Shown: positions 54,704-63,225, counted from the first letter of the stretch. The stretch: DNA of 64,000 nt from Pseudomonas sp. LS.1a (GCF_022533585.1 NZ_CP092827.1:5054001-5118000); one strand, 5' to 3'. Made by a program: numbers and translations. The notes: generated by a model from the letters alone, not told the origin.

Positions 54704-55557
54704 GAGGCGTGCCCGCGGTACACCCTGAATTCATGCTCGAACCGGTGTTCGACAACCTTGGCGCCGGCCGCGACGCCATCGGCCTGGGCCAGAGCCGCAA
54801 GGCCGGCCTCGACACCCGCCACGGCACGCTGCTGAGCCTGGAAGACATCAGCGTCAGCTTCGATGGGTTCAAGGCGCTGAACGCGCTGAACCTGTACATC
54901 GGCGTGGGCGAGCTGCGTTGCATCATCGGCCCAAACGGGGCCGGCAAGACCACCATGATGGATGTGATCACCGGCAAGACCCGGCCCGACAGCGGCACGG
55001 CCTATTTCGGTGACACCCTCGACCTGACCCGCATGAGCGAATACCAGATCGCCCAGGCCGGCATTGGCCGCAAGTTCCAGAAGCCCACGGTGTTCGAGGC
55101 GCTGACGGTGTTCGAGAACCTGGAGCTGGCACTGAAGACCGACAAATCGGTATGGGCCAGCCTGGCAGCGCGGCTGGGTGGTGAGCAGCGCCAACGCATC
55201 GACGAGGTGCTGGGCACCTTGCGCCTGTTGCCGCTGGCCCAGCGCCAGGCAGGCTTGTTGTCGCATGGACAGAAGCAATTCCTGGAGATCGGCATGCTGC
55301 TGGTGCAGGAGCCGCAACTGCTGTTGCTGGACGAGCCGGTGGCGGGCATGACCGATGCCGAGACCGAGTTCACCGCCGAACTGTTCAAGGGCCTGGCCGG
55401 CAAGCATTCGCTGATGGTGGTGGAGCATGACATGGGGTTTGTCGGCAGCATTGCCGACCATGTGACCGTGCTGCACCAGGGCAGTGTGCTGGCGGAAGGG
55501 TCGCTGGAGCAGGTGCAGGCGGATGAGCGGGTGGTCGAGGTGTATCTGGGCCGCTAG
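54700..55557 (+). CDS. urtD: Urea ABC transporter ATPase UrtD
   Basis: An LivG-type ATPase subunit of 285 aa. About 45 residues precede the ABC domain, longer than in LivG. Walker A is GPNGAGKTT, the signature is read as LSHGQKQFLEIG, and Walker B is LLLLDEPVAGM. The ATG at 54700 overlaps the urtC stop; AAAGGAG stands upstream. A REP pair splits it from urtE. Confidence 0.95.
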   Translation: MRGVPAVHPEFMLEPVFDNLGAGRDAIGLGQSRKAGLDTRHGTLLSLEDISVSFDGFKALNALNLYIGVGELRCIIGPNGAGKTTMMDVITGKTRPDSGTAYFGDTLDLTRMSEYQIAQAGIGRKFQKPTVFEALTVFENLELALKTDKSVWASLAARLGGEQRQRIDEVLGTLRLLPLAQRQAGLLSHGQKQFLEIGMLLVQEPQLLLLDEPVAGMTDAETEFTAELFKGLAGKHSLMVVEHDMGFVGSIADHVTVLHQGSVLAEGSLEQVQADERVVEVYLGR

Positions 55558-55566
55558 ACATGGATA

Positions 55567-55676
55567 CCTGTGCCGGCCTCTTCGCGGGTAAACCCGCTCC
55601 CACAGGTACGGTACAGGCCTGAAGAGCTGCGCGGTCCTTGTGGGAGCGGGTTTACCCGCGAAAGGGCCGGCACAGG
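55567..55676. repeat. REP pair inside the urt operon (urtD-urtE)
   Basis: Inverted full-length REP units (CCTGTGCCGGCC arms) lie between urtD and urtE. It is the second REP pair inside this operon. Confidence 0.88.
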
Positions 55677-55702
55677 CAAAGCAGATTTCCCAGGAACCAC
55701 AC

Positions 55703-56401
55703 ATGCTGAAAATCGACACCCTGCACCAGTACTACGGCGGTAGCCATATCCTCCGGGGCCTGTCCTTCGAAGCCAAGGTCGGCGAAGTCACCTGCCTGCT
55801 GGGCCGCAACGGCGTGGGCAAGACCACCCTGCTGCGCTGCCTGATGGGCCTGGTACCCGCCCGCGATGGCAGCATCGAATGGGAAGGCAAGCCGATCACC
55901 AGCCTCAAGCCCCAGCAACGGGTCCAGTCCGGCATCGCCTACGTGCCCCAGGGCCGCGAGATTTTCCCGCGTCTCACTGTCGAGGAAAACCTGCTGATGG
56001 GCCTTTCGCGCTTCCCCGCCCGTGAAGCTCGGGAGGTACCGCCCTTCATCTACGAACTGTTCCCCGTGCTGGAACAGATGAAGCAACGCCGTGGCGGTGA
56101 CCTGTCCGGCGGCCAGCAGCAACAGCTGGCCATCGGCCGCGCCCTGGCCAGCCGACCGCGCCTGCTGATCCTCGACGAGCCCACCGAGGGCATCCAGCCT
56201 TCGGTGATCAAGGAGATCGGCGCAGTCATCCGTCGCCTGGCCGAGCGTGGCGACATGGCCATCCTGCTGGTGGAGCAGTTCTACGACTTCGCCGAGGAGC
56301 TGGCCGACCAGTACCTGGTGATGGCCCGTGGCGAGATCATCCAGCGCGGCCGTGGCGAAAACATGCAAGCCGAGGGTGTGCGTGGGCTGGTAACCATTTA
56401 A
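55703..56401 (+). CDS. urtE: Urea ABC transporter ATPase UrtE
   Basis: An LivF-type ATPase of 232 aa with Walker A GRNGVGKTT, signature LSGGQQQQLAIGRAL and Walker B LLILDEPTEGIQ. The GIAYVPQGREIFPRLTVEENL block is typical of UrtE. The ATG at 55703 gives the family N-terminus (MLKIDTLHQYYGGSH), and CAGGAA lies upstream. It ends the operon. Confidence 0.95.
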   Translation: MLKIDTLHQYYGGSHILRGLSFEAKVGEVTCLLGRNGVGKTTLLRCLMGLVPARDGSIEWEGKPITSLKPQQRVQSGIAYVPQGREIFPRLTVEENLLMGLSRFPAREAREVPPFIYELFPVLEQMKQRRGGDLSGGQQQQLAIGRALASRPRLLILDEPTEGIQPSVIKEIGAVIRRLAERGDMAILLVEQFYDFAEELADQYLVMARGEIIQRGRGENMQAEGVRGLVTI

Positions 56402-56432
56402 TCTGCAAACAACGACCCTGCGAGACGCTGTC

Positions 56433-56948
56433 ATGAGTCATGAAATCCGCGATGCCCTGCCTGCCGACGTGCCGGGCATCCTCGACATCTACAACGACGC
56501 GGTGCGCAACTCCACGGCGATCTGGAACGAAACCCCGGTGGATTTGGCCAACCGCCTGGCCTGGTTCGCCGCACGCGCACAGCAGGGCTACCCGATCCTG
56601 GTGGCGGTGGATGGGAGCGGTGTGCTGGGCTATGCATCGTTTGGCGACTGGCGGCCATTCGAGGGCTTTCGCAACACCGTTGAACACTCGGTGTACATCC
56701 GTGGCGACCAGCGTGGCAAGGGGCTGGGGCCGCTGCTGATGGCAGCGCTGGTCGAGCGTGCACGCAAGTGTGGCAAGCATGTGATGGTGGCGGCCATCGA
56801 GAGCGGCAATGCAGCGTCGGTGCACCTGCACGAGCGCCTGGGCTTCGTAGTGACCGGGCAGATGCCGCAGGTGGGGGTGAAGTTTGGCCGGTGGCTGGAC
56901 TTGACCTTCATGCAGCTGGTGCTGAACCCGGGGGCTGAACCAAGCTGA
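56433..56948 (+). CDS. GNAT N-acetyltransferase (phosphinothricin/methionine sulfoximine type)
   Basis: A 171-aa GNAT enzyme close to the Pat/YncA/MddA group, which acetylates methionine sulfoximine, methionine sulfone or phosphinothricin. Marks are IYNDAVRNSTAIWNETPVDL, the acetyl-CoA loop DQRGKGLGPLLM, and HERLGFVVTGQMPQVG. It lies 31 nt after urtE and could be read from the same transcript, which would suit protection of glutamine synthetase under nitrogen limitation; this link is inference. Confidence 0.87.
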   Translation: MSHEIRDALPADVPGILDIYNDAVRNSTAIWNETPVDLANRLAWFAARAQQGYPILVAVDGSGVLGYASFGDWRPFEGFRNTVEHSVYIRGDQRGKGLGPLLMAALVERARKCGKHVMVAAIESGNAASVHLHERLGFVVTGQMPQVGVKFGRWLDLTFMQLVLNPGAEPS

Positions 56949-56958
56949 ATTTGATTTT

Positions 56959-57068
56959 GCCTGTACTGGCCTCTTCGCGGGTAAACCCGCTCCCACTGGT
57001 ACTGCACACATCTCAGGGATCGTGCGATTCCTGTGGGAGCGGGTTCACCCGCGAAGAGGCCGGGCCTG
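56959..57068. repeat. REP pair between converging GNAT and cbpM genes
   Basis: Inverted REP units with arms CCTGTACTGGCCTCTTCGCG and GAAGAGGCCGGGCC; the left unit carries one substitution in CCCACTGG. Confidence 0.86.
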
Positions 57069-57074
57069 CAAAAC

Positions 57075-57380
57075 TCACATCTGGATAAACCTGCCCAACC
57101 GCTGCCTCAGCATGCTGTTCTCACTGCGCAACTGCTGCACTTCCTGCAGCAGTTCCAGCGCCAGCGCCACCCCTTCCCACTCCAGTTCCAGCTCCTGATG
57201 CAGCTTCGCCGCGCGTTTGGCCAGTAACGGCGCCTGATCGTCGAACAACCAGTCCTCCGGCGTTCGCCCGGAAGGTTCGACAATGCCGTGCTCGACGATT
57301 TCGATCACGCAGTCAGCCGTGATATCGGCCTCCTGACACAGGGTACGCATGTCCAGTTGAACGATCAGGGTGCTGCTCAT
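57075..57380 (-). CDS. cbpM: Chaperone modulator CbpM
   Basis: CbpM binds the J-domain of CbpA and inhibits its co-chaperone and DNA-binding activity. The 101-aa product has the MerR-like/helical layout of the family (TADCVIEIVEHGIVEPSG, then WEGVALALELLQEVQQLRSE). The ATG at 57380, 2 nt after the cbpA stop, is used; a GTG two codons earlier would overlap it. Confidence 0.88.
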   Translation of the reverse strand: MSSTLIVQLDMRTLCQEADITADCVIEIVEHGIVEPSGRTPEDWLFDDQAPLLAKRAAKLHQELELEWEGVALALELLQEVQQLRSENSMLRQRLGRFIQM

Positions 57381-57382
57381 GA

Positions 57383-58336
57383 TCACTTACTCCATTGTGT
57401 CCTCGGGTTGAACGCAGCCTTCTCGGAAAGCTTGGTCCACAGTTCGCGGGCAGACTCGTCGGATGCTGGCGGCATGACCACTTTCAATTGCGCGTAAAGG
57501 TTGCCGCGCTCGCCGCTCTTGTTGGCCAGGCCCTTGCCCGGTACGCGCAGGCGCTGGCCGCTCTGGCTGTCGGGGCGGATGGTAAGGTTGATCTTGCCGT
57601 CCAGGGTCGGCACGGCCACCTTGGCGCCCAGTGCTGCCTCCCACGGTGCCAGCGGCACGGTGATGATCAGGTCATGACCTTCGACATCGAACAGTGGGTG
57701 CGGTGCCATGCGAATGGTCAGGAACAGGTCACCATTGGCCCCGCCACCGCTGCCCGGCGCGCCCTGGCCCTTGAGGCGGATGCGCTCGCCATCGGTCACC
57801 CCGGCCGGAATCTTCACGTTCAGGGTCTTGGTAGTGAACCCGGTGCGCTGGCCCATGGCATTGGTCTGCGGCACCTGGAAGCTGATCTGCTTGGACTCCT
57901 TGCTCAGGGTCTCTTCAAGGAACACTGCCAGTTCTAGCTCCACGTCCTGCCCTCGCCTGCCGGCGCTGCGTTGCTGCTGCCGGGCGCCACCGAACGGGTT
58001 GCCTCCTCGGCCACCAAAGATCGAGCTGAAGAAGTCGGAAAAATCACCGCCCTCGAAGCCACCGCCACCGCCACGGCTTTCCCACCCCGGTGGTGCCTGG
58101 AACGGCCGGCCATGCTGGCCACCGTACTTGCGGATTTCGTCGAACTCGGCACGTTTCTGCGCGTCGCCCAGCACTTCGTAGGCCTCGTTGGCCTCCTTGA
58201 ATTTTTCCTCGGCGTCGCGCTCCTTGCTGACGTCGGGGTGATACTTGCGCGCCAGCTTGCGGTACGCGGCCTTGATCGCCTTGTCATCCGCCGTGGGCTC
58301 TACGCCGAGTATCTTGTAATAGTCTTTGAAGTCCAT
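57383..58336 (-). CDS. cbpA: DnaJ-like curved-DNA-binding protein CbpA
   Basis: CbpA is a DnaJ homolog that stimulates DnaK-type chaperones and binds curved DNA. The 317-aa product has a J-domain with the HPD motif ([10 protein letters not shown]), a Gly/Phe-rich linker (residues about 70-125) and two substrate-binding beta domains; it has no zinc-finger domain. cbpM follows 2 nt downstream. A heat-shock-type promoter is visible upstream, and an Hsp70-like gene diverges from it. Confidence 0.94.
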   Translation of the reverse strand: MDFKDYYKILGVEPTADDKAIKAAYRKLARKYHPDVSKERDAEEKFKEANEAYEVLGDAQKRAEFDEIRKYGGQHGRPFQAPPGWESRGGGGGFEGGDFSDFFSSIFGGRGGNPFGGARQQQRSAGRRGQDVELELAVFLEETLSKESKQISFQVPQTNAMGQRTGFTTKTLNVKIPAGVTDGERIRLKGQGAPGSGGGANGDLFLTIRMAPHPLFDVEGHDLIITVPLAPWEAALGAKVAVPTLDGKINLTIRPDSQSGQRLRVPGKGLANKSGERGNLYAQLKVVMPPASDESARELWTKLSEKAAFNPRTQWSK

Positions 58337-58374
58337 CTATGGATCACCAATGTGAATGTGCGTGTTGCAAAAGA

Positions 58375-58402
58375 AGATAGGGGTCAAGCATAGCCTTTCA
58401 AG
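58375..58402 (-). promoter_or_regulatory. Sigma-32 (heat-shock) type promoter of cbpA-cbpM
   Basis: On the minus strand CTTGAAA is followed after 12 bp by CCCCTATCT, close to the RpoH consensus (CTTGAAA, N11-16, CCCCATNT). It ends 38 nt before the cbpA ATG. Confidence 0.65.
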
Positions 58403-58438
58403 ACCGCCTTGGGTTTGCGCCATGGCAGACGACTGGTC

Positions 58439-58466
58439 TTGATTCTGTAGCCAACTGGCATAAACT
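58439..58466 (+). promoter_or_regulatory. Candidate sigma-70 promoter of the Hsp70-like gene
   Basis: TTGATT and TAAACT are spaced by 16 bp and lie 33 nt before the ATG. It faces the other way from the cbpA promoter. Confidence 0.5.
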
Positions 58467-58499
58467 GCGCGGCCGTTTTGCCTCCGGAAGCCTTTTCCC

Positions 58500-59771
58500 A
58501 TGTCTGACGTATCGCCGGCCCGCGCCCTGGGCATCGACTTCGGCACCTCCAACTCCACGGTCGGCTGGCACCGCCCGGGTGTCGAATCGCTGATCGCCCT
58601 GGAAGACGGCAAGATCACCCTGCCGTCGGTGGTGTTCTTCAACATCGAGGAGCGTCGCCCGGTATATGGCCGCCTGGCGCTGCACGAGTACCTGGAAGGC
58701 TACGAAGGCCGCCTGATGCGCTCGCTGAAAAGCCTGCTGGGTTCCAAGCTGATCAAGCACGACACCAGCGTGCTGGGCAGCGCCCTGCCGTTCAAGGACC
58801 TGCTGGGCATGTTCATCGGCGAGCTGAAAAAGCGCGCCGAGGCCGCTGCCGGCCGCGAATTCGACCAGGTGGTACTGGGTCGCCCGGTGTTCTTCGTCGA
58901 CGAAGACCCGGCTGCCGACCAGGAGGCCGAAGACACCCTGGCCGAAGTGGCGCGCAAGATCGGCTTCAAGGACGTGTCGTTCCAGTACGAGCCGATTGCC
59001 GCGGCGTTCGACTACGAGTCGGGCATCAGCCGCGAAGAGCTGGTGCTGATCGTCGACATCGGCGGTGGTACCTCGGACTTCACCCTGATCCGCCTGTCGC
59101 CCGAGCGCCACCTGGTGGCCGAGCGCCAGAGCGACATCCTCGCCACCGGCGGCGTGCACATCGGCGGTACCGACTTCGACAAGCAGCTGAGCCTGCAGGG
59201 CGTGATGCCGCTGTTCGGCTACGGCAGCCGCATGAAGAGCGGCGCGCTGATGCCAACCAGCTACCACCTCAACCTCGCTACCTGGCACACCATCAACGCC
59301 CTGTACTCGCAGAAGTCGCAGCTGGCGCTGGGCAGCATGCGCTATGACATCGAGGACACGCTGGGCATCGACCGCCTGTTCAAGCTGATCGAGGAGCGTG
59401 CCGGGCACTGGTTGGCGATGGAAGTGGAGGCCAGCAAGATCGAGCTGACCGAGCAGCAGAGCCGCCACGTCGACCTCGGCCGCATTGAGCGCGAGCTGGG
59501 CGTGGACCTGTCCCGGGCGCTGTTCGAGGGGGCTATCGAAGGGTTGCTGGAGCGGGTGCGTGGTAGCGTGAGCGAATTGCTGGCCAAGGCTGGTGTGAGC
59601 GAGACCCAGGTCGATACGGTGTTCTTCACCGGTGGTTCCAGCGGGATCCCGGCGCTGCGCAACAGTGTGTCGGCGATGCTGCCGAATGCGCGACATGTGG
59701 AAGGCAATATCTTTGGCAGCATTGGCAGCGGGCTGGCCATCGAGGCACGCAAGCGTTACGGCGCTGCCTGA
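58500..59771 (+). CDS. Hsp70-like chaperone (YegD family)
   Basis: A 423-aa protein with the Hsp70/actin ATPase fold: phosphate-1 loop GIDFGTSNSTVGW, phosphate-2 loop IVDIGGGTSDFTLI, and adenosine loop FFTGGSSGIPALR. The normal DnaK substrate-binding and lid domains are absent, as in E. coli YegD. Whether CbpA serves as its J-partner is suggested only by their divergent arrangement with 163 bp between them. GGAAG lies before the ATG. Confidence 0.9.
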   Translation: MSDVSPARALGIDFGTSNSTVGWHRPGVESLIALEDGKITLPSVVFFNIEERRPVYGRLALHEYLEGYEGRLMRSLKSLLGSKLIKHDTSVLGSALPFKDLLGMFIGELKKRAEAAAGREFDQVVLGRPVFFVDEDPAADQEAEDTLAEVARKIGFKDVSFQYEPIAAAFDYESGISREELVLIVDIGGGTSDFTLIRLSPERHLVAERQSDILATGGVHIGGTDFDKQLSLQGVMPLFGYGSRMKSGALMPTSYHLNLATWHTINALYSQKSQLALGSMRYDIEDTLGIDRLFKLIEERAGHWLAMEVEASKIELTEQQSRHVDLGRIERELGVDLSRALFEGAIEGLLERVRGSVSELLAKAGVSETQVDTVFFTGGSSGIPALRNSVSAMLPNARHVEGNIFGSIGSGLAIEARKRYGAA

Positions 59772-59784
59772 GCCATCCCTTTTA

Positions 59785-59894
59785 CCTGTACCGGCCTCTT
59801 CGCGGGTAAACCCGCTCCCACAGGGCTCGCGCAAGTCTTGAGAGCTGTGGCGTACTTGTGGGAGCGGGTTTACCCGCGAAGAGGCCGGTACAGG
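59785..59894. repeat. REP pair between converging genes
   Basis: Inverted full-length units (CCTGTACCGGCCTCTTCGCG and complement) lie between the Hsp70-like gene and the AI-2E-family gene. Confidence 0.9.
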
Positions 59895-59905
59895 CTAATG
59901 AAGAA

Positions 59906-60913
59906 TCAGACCAGTTCGGCCCGCTTCAGCTCACTCTTCAGGTAGGCATAGTAGATCGGCCCCGCCACCACCCCCGGCAGCCCGAACGCTGCCTCGAACA
60001 CCAGCATCGCCAGCAGCAATTCCCACGACTTGGCACTGATCTGCCCGCCCACGATCCGCGCGTTGAGGAAGTACTCGACCTTGTGGATGACGATCAGGTA
60101 ACCCAGCGCCGCCGCCGCCACCCAGATCGACAGCGACAAGCCGACGATGGTGATCAGGGTGTTCGACATCAGGTTGCCGATCACCGGCAGCAGGCCCAGC
60201 AGGAAGGTCAGCACGATCAGCGTCTTGGTCAGCGGCAGGTGCACGTCGAACATCGGCAGCACCAGGGCCAGGAAAATGCCGGTGAAGGTAGTGTTGAGCA
60301 GCGAAATCTTGATCTGCGCGAAGACGATGTTGCGAAACGCCTGCACCAGCAGGCTCAGGCGCTCGAACAGCGCCGCCGCCAGTGGCTTGCGCCGGGAGAT
60401 ATCGGGGATGCGCTGCAAGGCGACGATGGCGCCGAGGATCATGCCGATCAACAGGGTGACGAACATGTGCGCCATGCCCTTGCCCACCAGTTGCAGGTCG
60501 CTCAGGTGGCTCTTGATCCAGTCACCGATGGCCACCTTGAACTCCGCCGCACTGGCCGGCAGGTAGCCTTCGATGAATGGCGGTAGCTGCCCACGGGCGC
60601 GCTCCACCAAGGCCATGAACTTGTCCAGCGAGGCACCGGGGTTTTCTGCCTCGTGCAGCAGGAAGCTGAAGGCCCCGGCAAACAGCAGGGTCAGGGTGCT
60701 GACCACCAGCGTGCCGAGCAGCGCCACCGCCAGCCAACGGGCGCGCTGCCCGGCCAGCAGTGGCTGCAGCCGCGGCGTGAGCATGTTGACCAGCTCGAAC
60801 ACCAGCAGGCCGGCCAACAGGCTCGGCAGCAATTTCAGGGGCAGCGCCAGCAACAGGCCGGCAAACACGATGATCCAGCTGGCCAGGGTGACCTGGCGAG
60901 GGGTGAAGGTCAT
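59906..60913 (-). CDS. AI-2E family transporter (PerM/YdiK type)
   Basis: A 335-aa membrane protein of the AI-2E-exporter superfamily with about eight segments. It shows the typical PLTKTLIVLTFLLGLLPVIG segment and the end motif GLPGVVAGPIYYAYLKSEL. Substrates in this large family vary (autoinducer-2, sodium-proton exchange), so none is assigned. It is a single gene between a REP pair and psiF. Confidence 0.88.
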   Translation of the reverse strand: MTFTPRQVTLASWIIVFAGLLLALPLKLLPSLLAGLLVFELVNMLTPRLQPLLAGQRARWLAVALLGTLVVSTLTLLFAGAFSFLLHEAENPGASLDKFMALVERARGQLPPFIEGYLPASAAEFKVAIGDWIKSHLSDLQLVGKGMAHMFVTLLIGMILGAIVALQRIPDISRRKPLAAALFERLSLLVQAFRNIVFAQIKISLLNTTFTGIFLALVLPMFDVHLPLTKTLIVLTFLLGLLPVIGNLMSNTLITIVGLSLSIWVAAAALGYLIVIHKVEYFLNARIVGGQISAKSWELLLAMLVFEAAFGLPGVVAGPIYYAYLKSELKRAELV

Positions 60914-60984
60914 ACAGCCTCAACGGCAGACAACGGGAAAGACCCGCAGTCTGCCAGCCTTACGCCTGCAGGCATAGGCGCAGG

Positions 60985-61272
60985 TCATTTCTTCTTCAGA
61001 CAGTCACTCATGAACGCTTTGCGCTCGTCACCCTTCAGGGCCTTGGTGGTGGCGTCGGCGTTGCAGGTTTTCATCTTCTCTTGCTGGGTTTGCGGCACGT
61101 CCTTCTTCAGGCAGGTACTCATGAAGGCTTTGCGCTCATCGCCCTTGAGGGCCTTGGCGGTGGCGTCGGTGTTGCAGGTTTTCATCTTTTCCTGCTGCGC
61201 GGTATTGGCGGCGAAGCCTTGGGCGCTGAACAACACCGCCAACACCAGTAAGGGGATTTGCAGCACTTTCAT
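60985..61272 (-). CDS. psiF: PsiF-repeat protein
   Basis: A 95-aa exported protein with a signal peptide (cut after FAA) and two PsiF repeats, residues 26-57 and 63-94. The repeats are 29 of 32 residues identical, each with a pair of cysteines (KTCN, then CLKK). PsiF is induced by phosphate starvation in E. coli, but its function is unknown. AAGGAGA stands ahead of the ATG at 61272; the much longer frame is not used. No Pho box was seen by eye. Confidence 0.87.
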   Translation of the reverse strand: MKVLQIPLLVLAVLFSAQGFAANTAQQEKMKTCNTDATAKALKGDERKAFMSTCLKKDVPQTQQEKMKTCNADATTKALKGDERKAFMSDCLKKK

Positions 61273-61336
61273 GGAGTGGTCTCCTTGGCTCCGTGCCCGA
61301 TGCACGGTGGTCGAGCTGAGTGTAGCCAATAAATGC

Positions 61337-62125
61337 TCAACGCCCTGCCCGTGCCTGGCGGCGGTATTGCTCGGGCGTGCAATGGGCCTGGCGCTGAAAC
61401 ATGGCGATGAACGCCGACGCGCTGCTGTAGCCCAGGTCGAAGGCGATGGCCTGGATCGACTGGCCGGCTTCCAGCGCTTCGATGGCTCGCAGAAAGCGCA
61501 GGCGCAGGCGCCATTCACCAAAACTGATGCCCAGTTCGCGCAGAAACTGGCGGGCCAGGGTACGTTCGCTGACATGCACCCGGGCTGCCCAGTCGGCCAG
61601 CGGGCGGTTGTCGCCTGGCTCGGCGCCGAGGGCATCGAGCACTTGGCGCAACCCGTCGCTGTGGGCAAACGGCAGGTAGCAGGCCTGGGCGGGTGCCAGC
61701 AGCAACTGGTCGAGCAGCACCTGCACCAGGCGCTGGTCGCGCTCACCCTCGGCCACCCGCAGGTCACGCCGGGCGAAGTCGGCGAGGATGGCCTTGAGGA
61801 TGTCGCTGATCATCAGGCTGCACGGTTGCTGCGGCAGGGCGGCGCAGAGGCTGCGGTCCAGGTAGACCGAGTGGTAGACGATGGCCTGTGGGTTGTAGCA
61901 GCCATGCTCGGTGTCGGGCGGCACCCACACGGCGTATTGCGGCGGCGACAGGAAGCGCTGGCCGGCGACCTCCAGCTGCATCACGCCGTGGGCGGTGTAG
62001 TTGAGCTGGCCCCAGGCGTGGCGATGCAGGGCGCTGTGCGTGTCGGCACCGAACTCGTCGTGGCGGAAGTACACCGGGGCCGGGAGCTGGGTGAACCGAG
62101 GAATGTCGAGGTATTTGCGCGGCAT
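61337..62125 (-). CDS. AraC-family transcriptional regulator with cupin domain
   Basis: A 262-aa regulator with an N-terminal cupin sensing domain (HRHAWGQLNYTAHG, VWVPPDTEHG, with the His metal-type motif) and a C-terminal double helix-turn-helix (ADWAARVHVSERTLARQF; IQAIAFDLGYSSASAFIAMF). It diverges from an EamA exporter gene, which is its likely target. Three TGTCTG boxes lie in front of it. Confidence 0.93.
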   Translation of the reverse strand: MPRKYLDIPRFTQLPAPVYFRHDEFGADTHSALHRHAWGQLNYTAHGVMQLEVAGQRFLSPPQYAVWVPPDTEHGCYNPQAIVYHSVYLDRSLCAALPQQPCSLMISDILKAILADFARRDLRVAEGERDQRLVQVLLDQLLLAPAQACYLPFAHSDGLRQVLDALGAEPGDNRPLADWAARVHVSERTLARQFLRELGISFGEWRLRLRFLRAIEALEAGQSIQAIAFDLGYSSASAFIAMFQRQAHCTPEQYRRQARAGR

Positions 62126-62127
62126 GC

Positions 62128-62183
62128 TGTCTGCTTGGCGGGGTGAGTTGTCTGGATAGGAGTATAGGCTTGTAAACAGACAA
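62128..62183. promoter_or_regulatory. TGTCTG operator boxes and -10 of the araC-type gene
   Basis: TGTCTG occurs at 62128-62133 and 62149-62154, 21 bp apart, and as its complement CAGACA at 62177-62182. The last two form the inverted repeat TTGTCTG-N22-CAGACAA. On the minus strand TATACT (62161-62166) makes a good -10 between them. This is the usual layout for autoregulated AraC-type operators. Confidence 0.55.
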
Positions 62184-62220
62184 TCGATAATACAGGCCTA
62201 TCGAGGGCCTGCGCCGCAGG

Positions 62221-62307
62221 CCTTCGCGGGCTCGCCCGCTCCCACAGGATCTGCACAAGTTTTCAAGCCTGTGCAATCCCTGTGGGAGCGGGCGAGCCCG
62301 CGAAGGG
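62221..62307. repeat. REP pair with GCGGGCTCGCCCGC core
   Basis: Inverted REP units of the GGGCTCGCCC core variant, ending on the right in GGGCTGCAAAGCAGCCC, a hybrid of the two REP families in the window. It lies between the operator boxes and the EamA gene. Confidence 0.85.
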
Positions 62308-62352
62308 CTGCAAAGCAGCCCCCATTCCAGGCCCCAGCGAGTAACCTGCTAC

Positions 62353-63225
62353 ATGAACTACCTGTTCCCCCTCACTGCCATCCTCATCTGGGCCGGCAAC
62401 ACCGTGGTCACCAAGATGTCCGCCGGTGCCATCCACCCCGCCGAGATCGGCTTCTACCGCTGGCTGCTGGCCGCGCTGCTGTTCACCCCGTTCCTGCTGC
62501 CCGCCGTGTGGCGCAATCGCGCGGCCATCCGCCCGCAGCTGGGCAAGGTGTTCGTGCTGGGCGTGCTGGGCATGGCGCTGTACCAGAGCCTGGCCTACTT
62601 CGCCGCCGGCATCACCAGCGCCACCAACATGGGCATCATCCTCTCGCTGATGCCGCTGATGTCACTGGCGCTGTCCATCGCCTGGCTGGGCCAGCGCCTG
62701 AGCTACGGCGCCCTGCTGGGCGCACTGGTGTCATTTTTCGGCGTACTGGAAGTGGTCAGCGCCGGCCACCCCGCCGTCCTGTTGCAACAAGGCCTGAACA
62801 GCGGCGACCTGCTGATGCTGGTGGCCACCCTGGCCTACGCGCTGTACAGCTTCCTGCTGAAGAAATGGCAGCTGCGCCTGCCACCGATGCAGTTGCTGTA
62901 CCTGCAGGTGCTGATGGCCATCGTCGTGCTGCTGCCGCTGTTCCTGCTGTCGGACAAGACTGGCCTGAACAGCCGCAACATTGGCCTGGTGCTGTACGCC
63001 TGCGTGCTGGCCTCGATGATCGCCCCTCTGGTATGGATGAAGGCCGTGCACCGCCTGGGCCCAAGCCGTACCACGCTGTTCTTCAACCTGCTGCCACTGG
63101 TCACCGCGCTGATCGCCGCCGTGGTGCTCGACGAGCAGCTGGCCCGCTATCACCTGGTCGGCGGCCTGCTGACCCTGGCCGGCGTGATACTGGCCGAGCG
63201 CTGGACCACACCGATCCGCCGTTAG
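62353..63225 (+). CDS. EamA/DMT-family exporter
   Basis: A 290-aa ten-segment drug/metabolite transporter with two EamA repeats (residues 1-135 and 145-285). Marks are IWAGNTVVTKMSAGAIHPAE, GITSATNMGIILSLMPLMS and the second-repeat LVWMKAVHRLGPSRT. Substrate unknown. It diverges from the AraC regulator. Its TAG stop overlaps the lipase stop on the other strand by 3 bases. Confidence 0.9.
   Translation: MNYLFPLTAILIWAGNTVVTKMSAGAIHPAEIGFYRWLLAALLFTPFLLPAVWRNRAAIRPQLGKVFVLGVLGMALYQSLAYFAAGITSATNMGIILSLMPLMSLALSIAWLGQRLSYGALLGALVSFFGVLEVVSAGHPAVLLQQGLNSGDLLMLVATLAYALYSFLLKKWQLRLPPMQLLYLQVLMAIVVLLPLFLLSDKTGLNSRNIGLVLYACVLASMIAPLVWMKAVHRLGPSRTTLFFNLLPLVTALIAAVVLDEQLARYHLVGGLLTLAGVILAERWTTPIRR

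Noticed and set aside
60985..61272. Near-identical internal duplication in psiF as a novelty
   Set aside because: Two repeats are normal for PsiF; the high identity between them is mild and may reflect recent conversion.
2758..62307. Regularly shaped palindromes that could suggest a CRISPR array
   Set aside because: Copies are scattered between genes, come as inverted pairs and have no unique spacers of fixed size.
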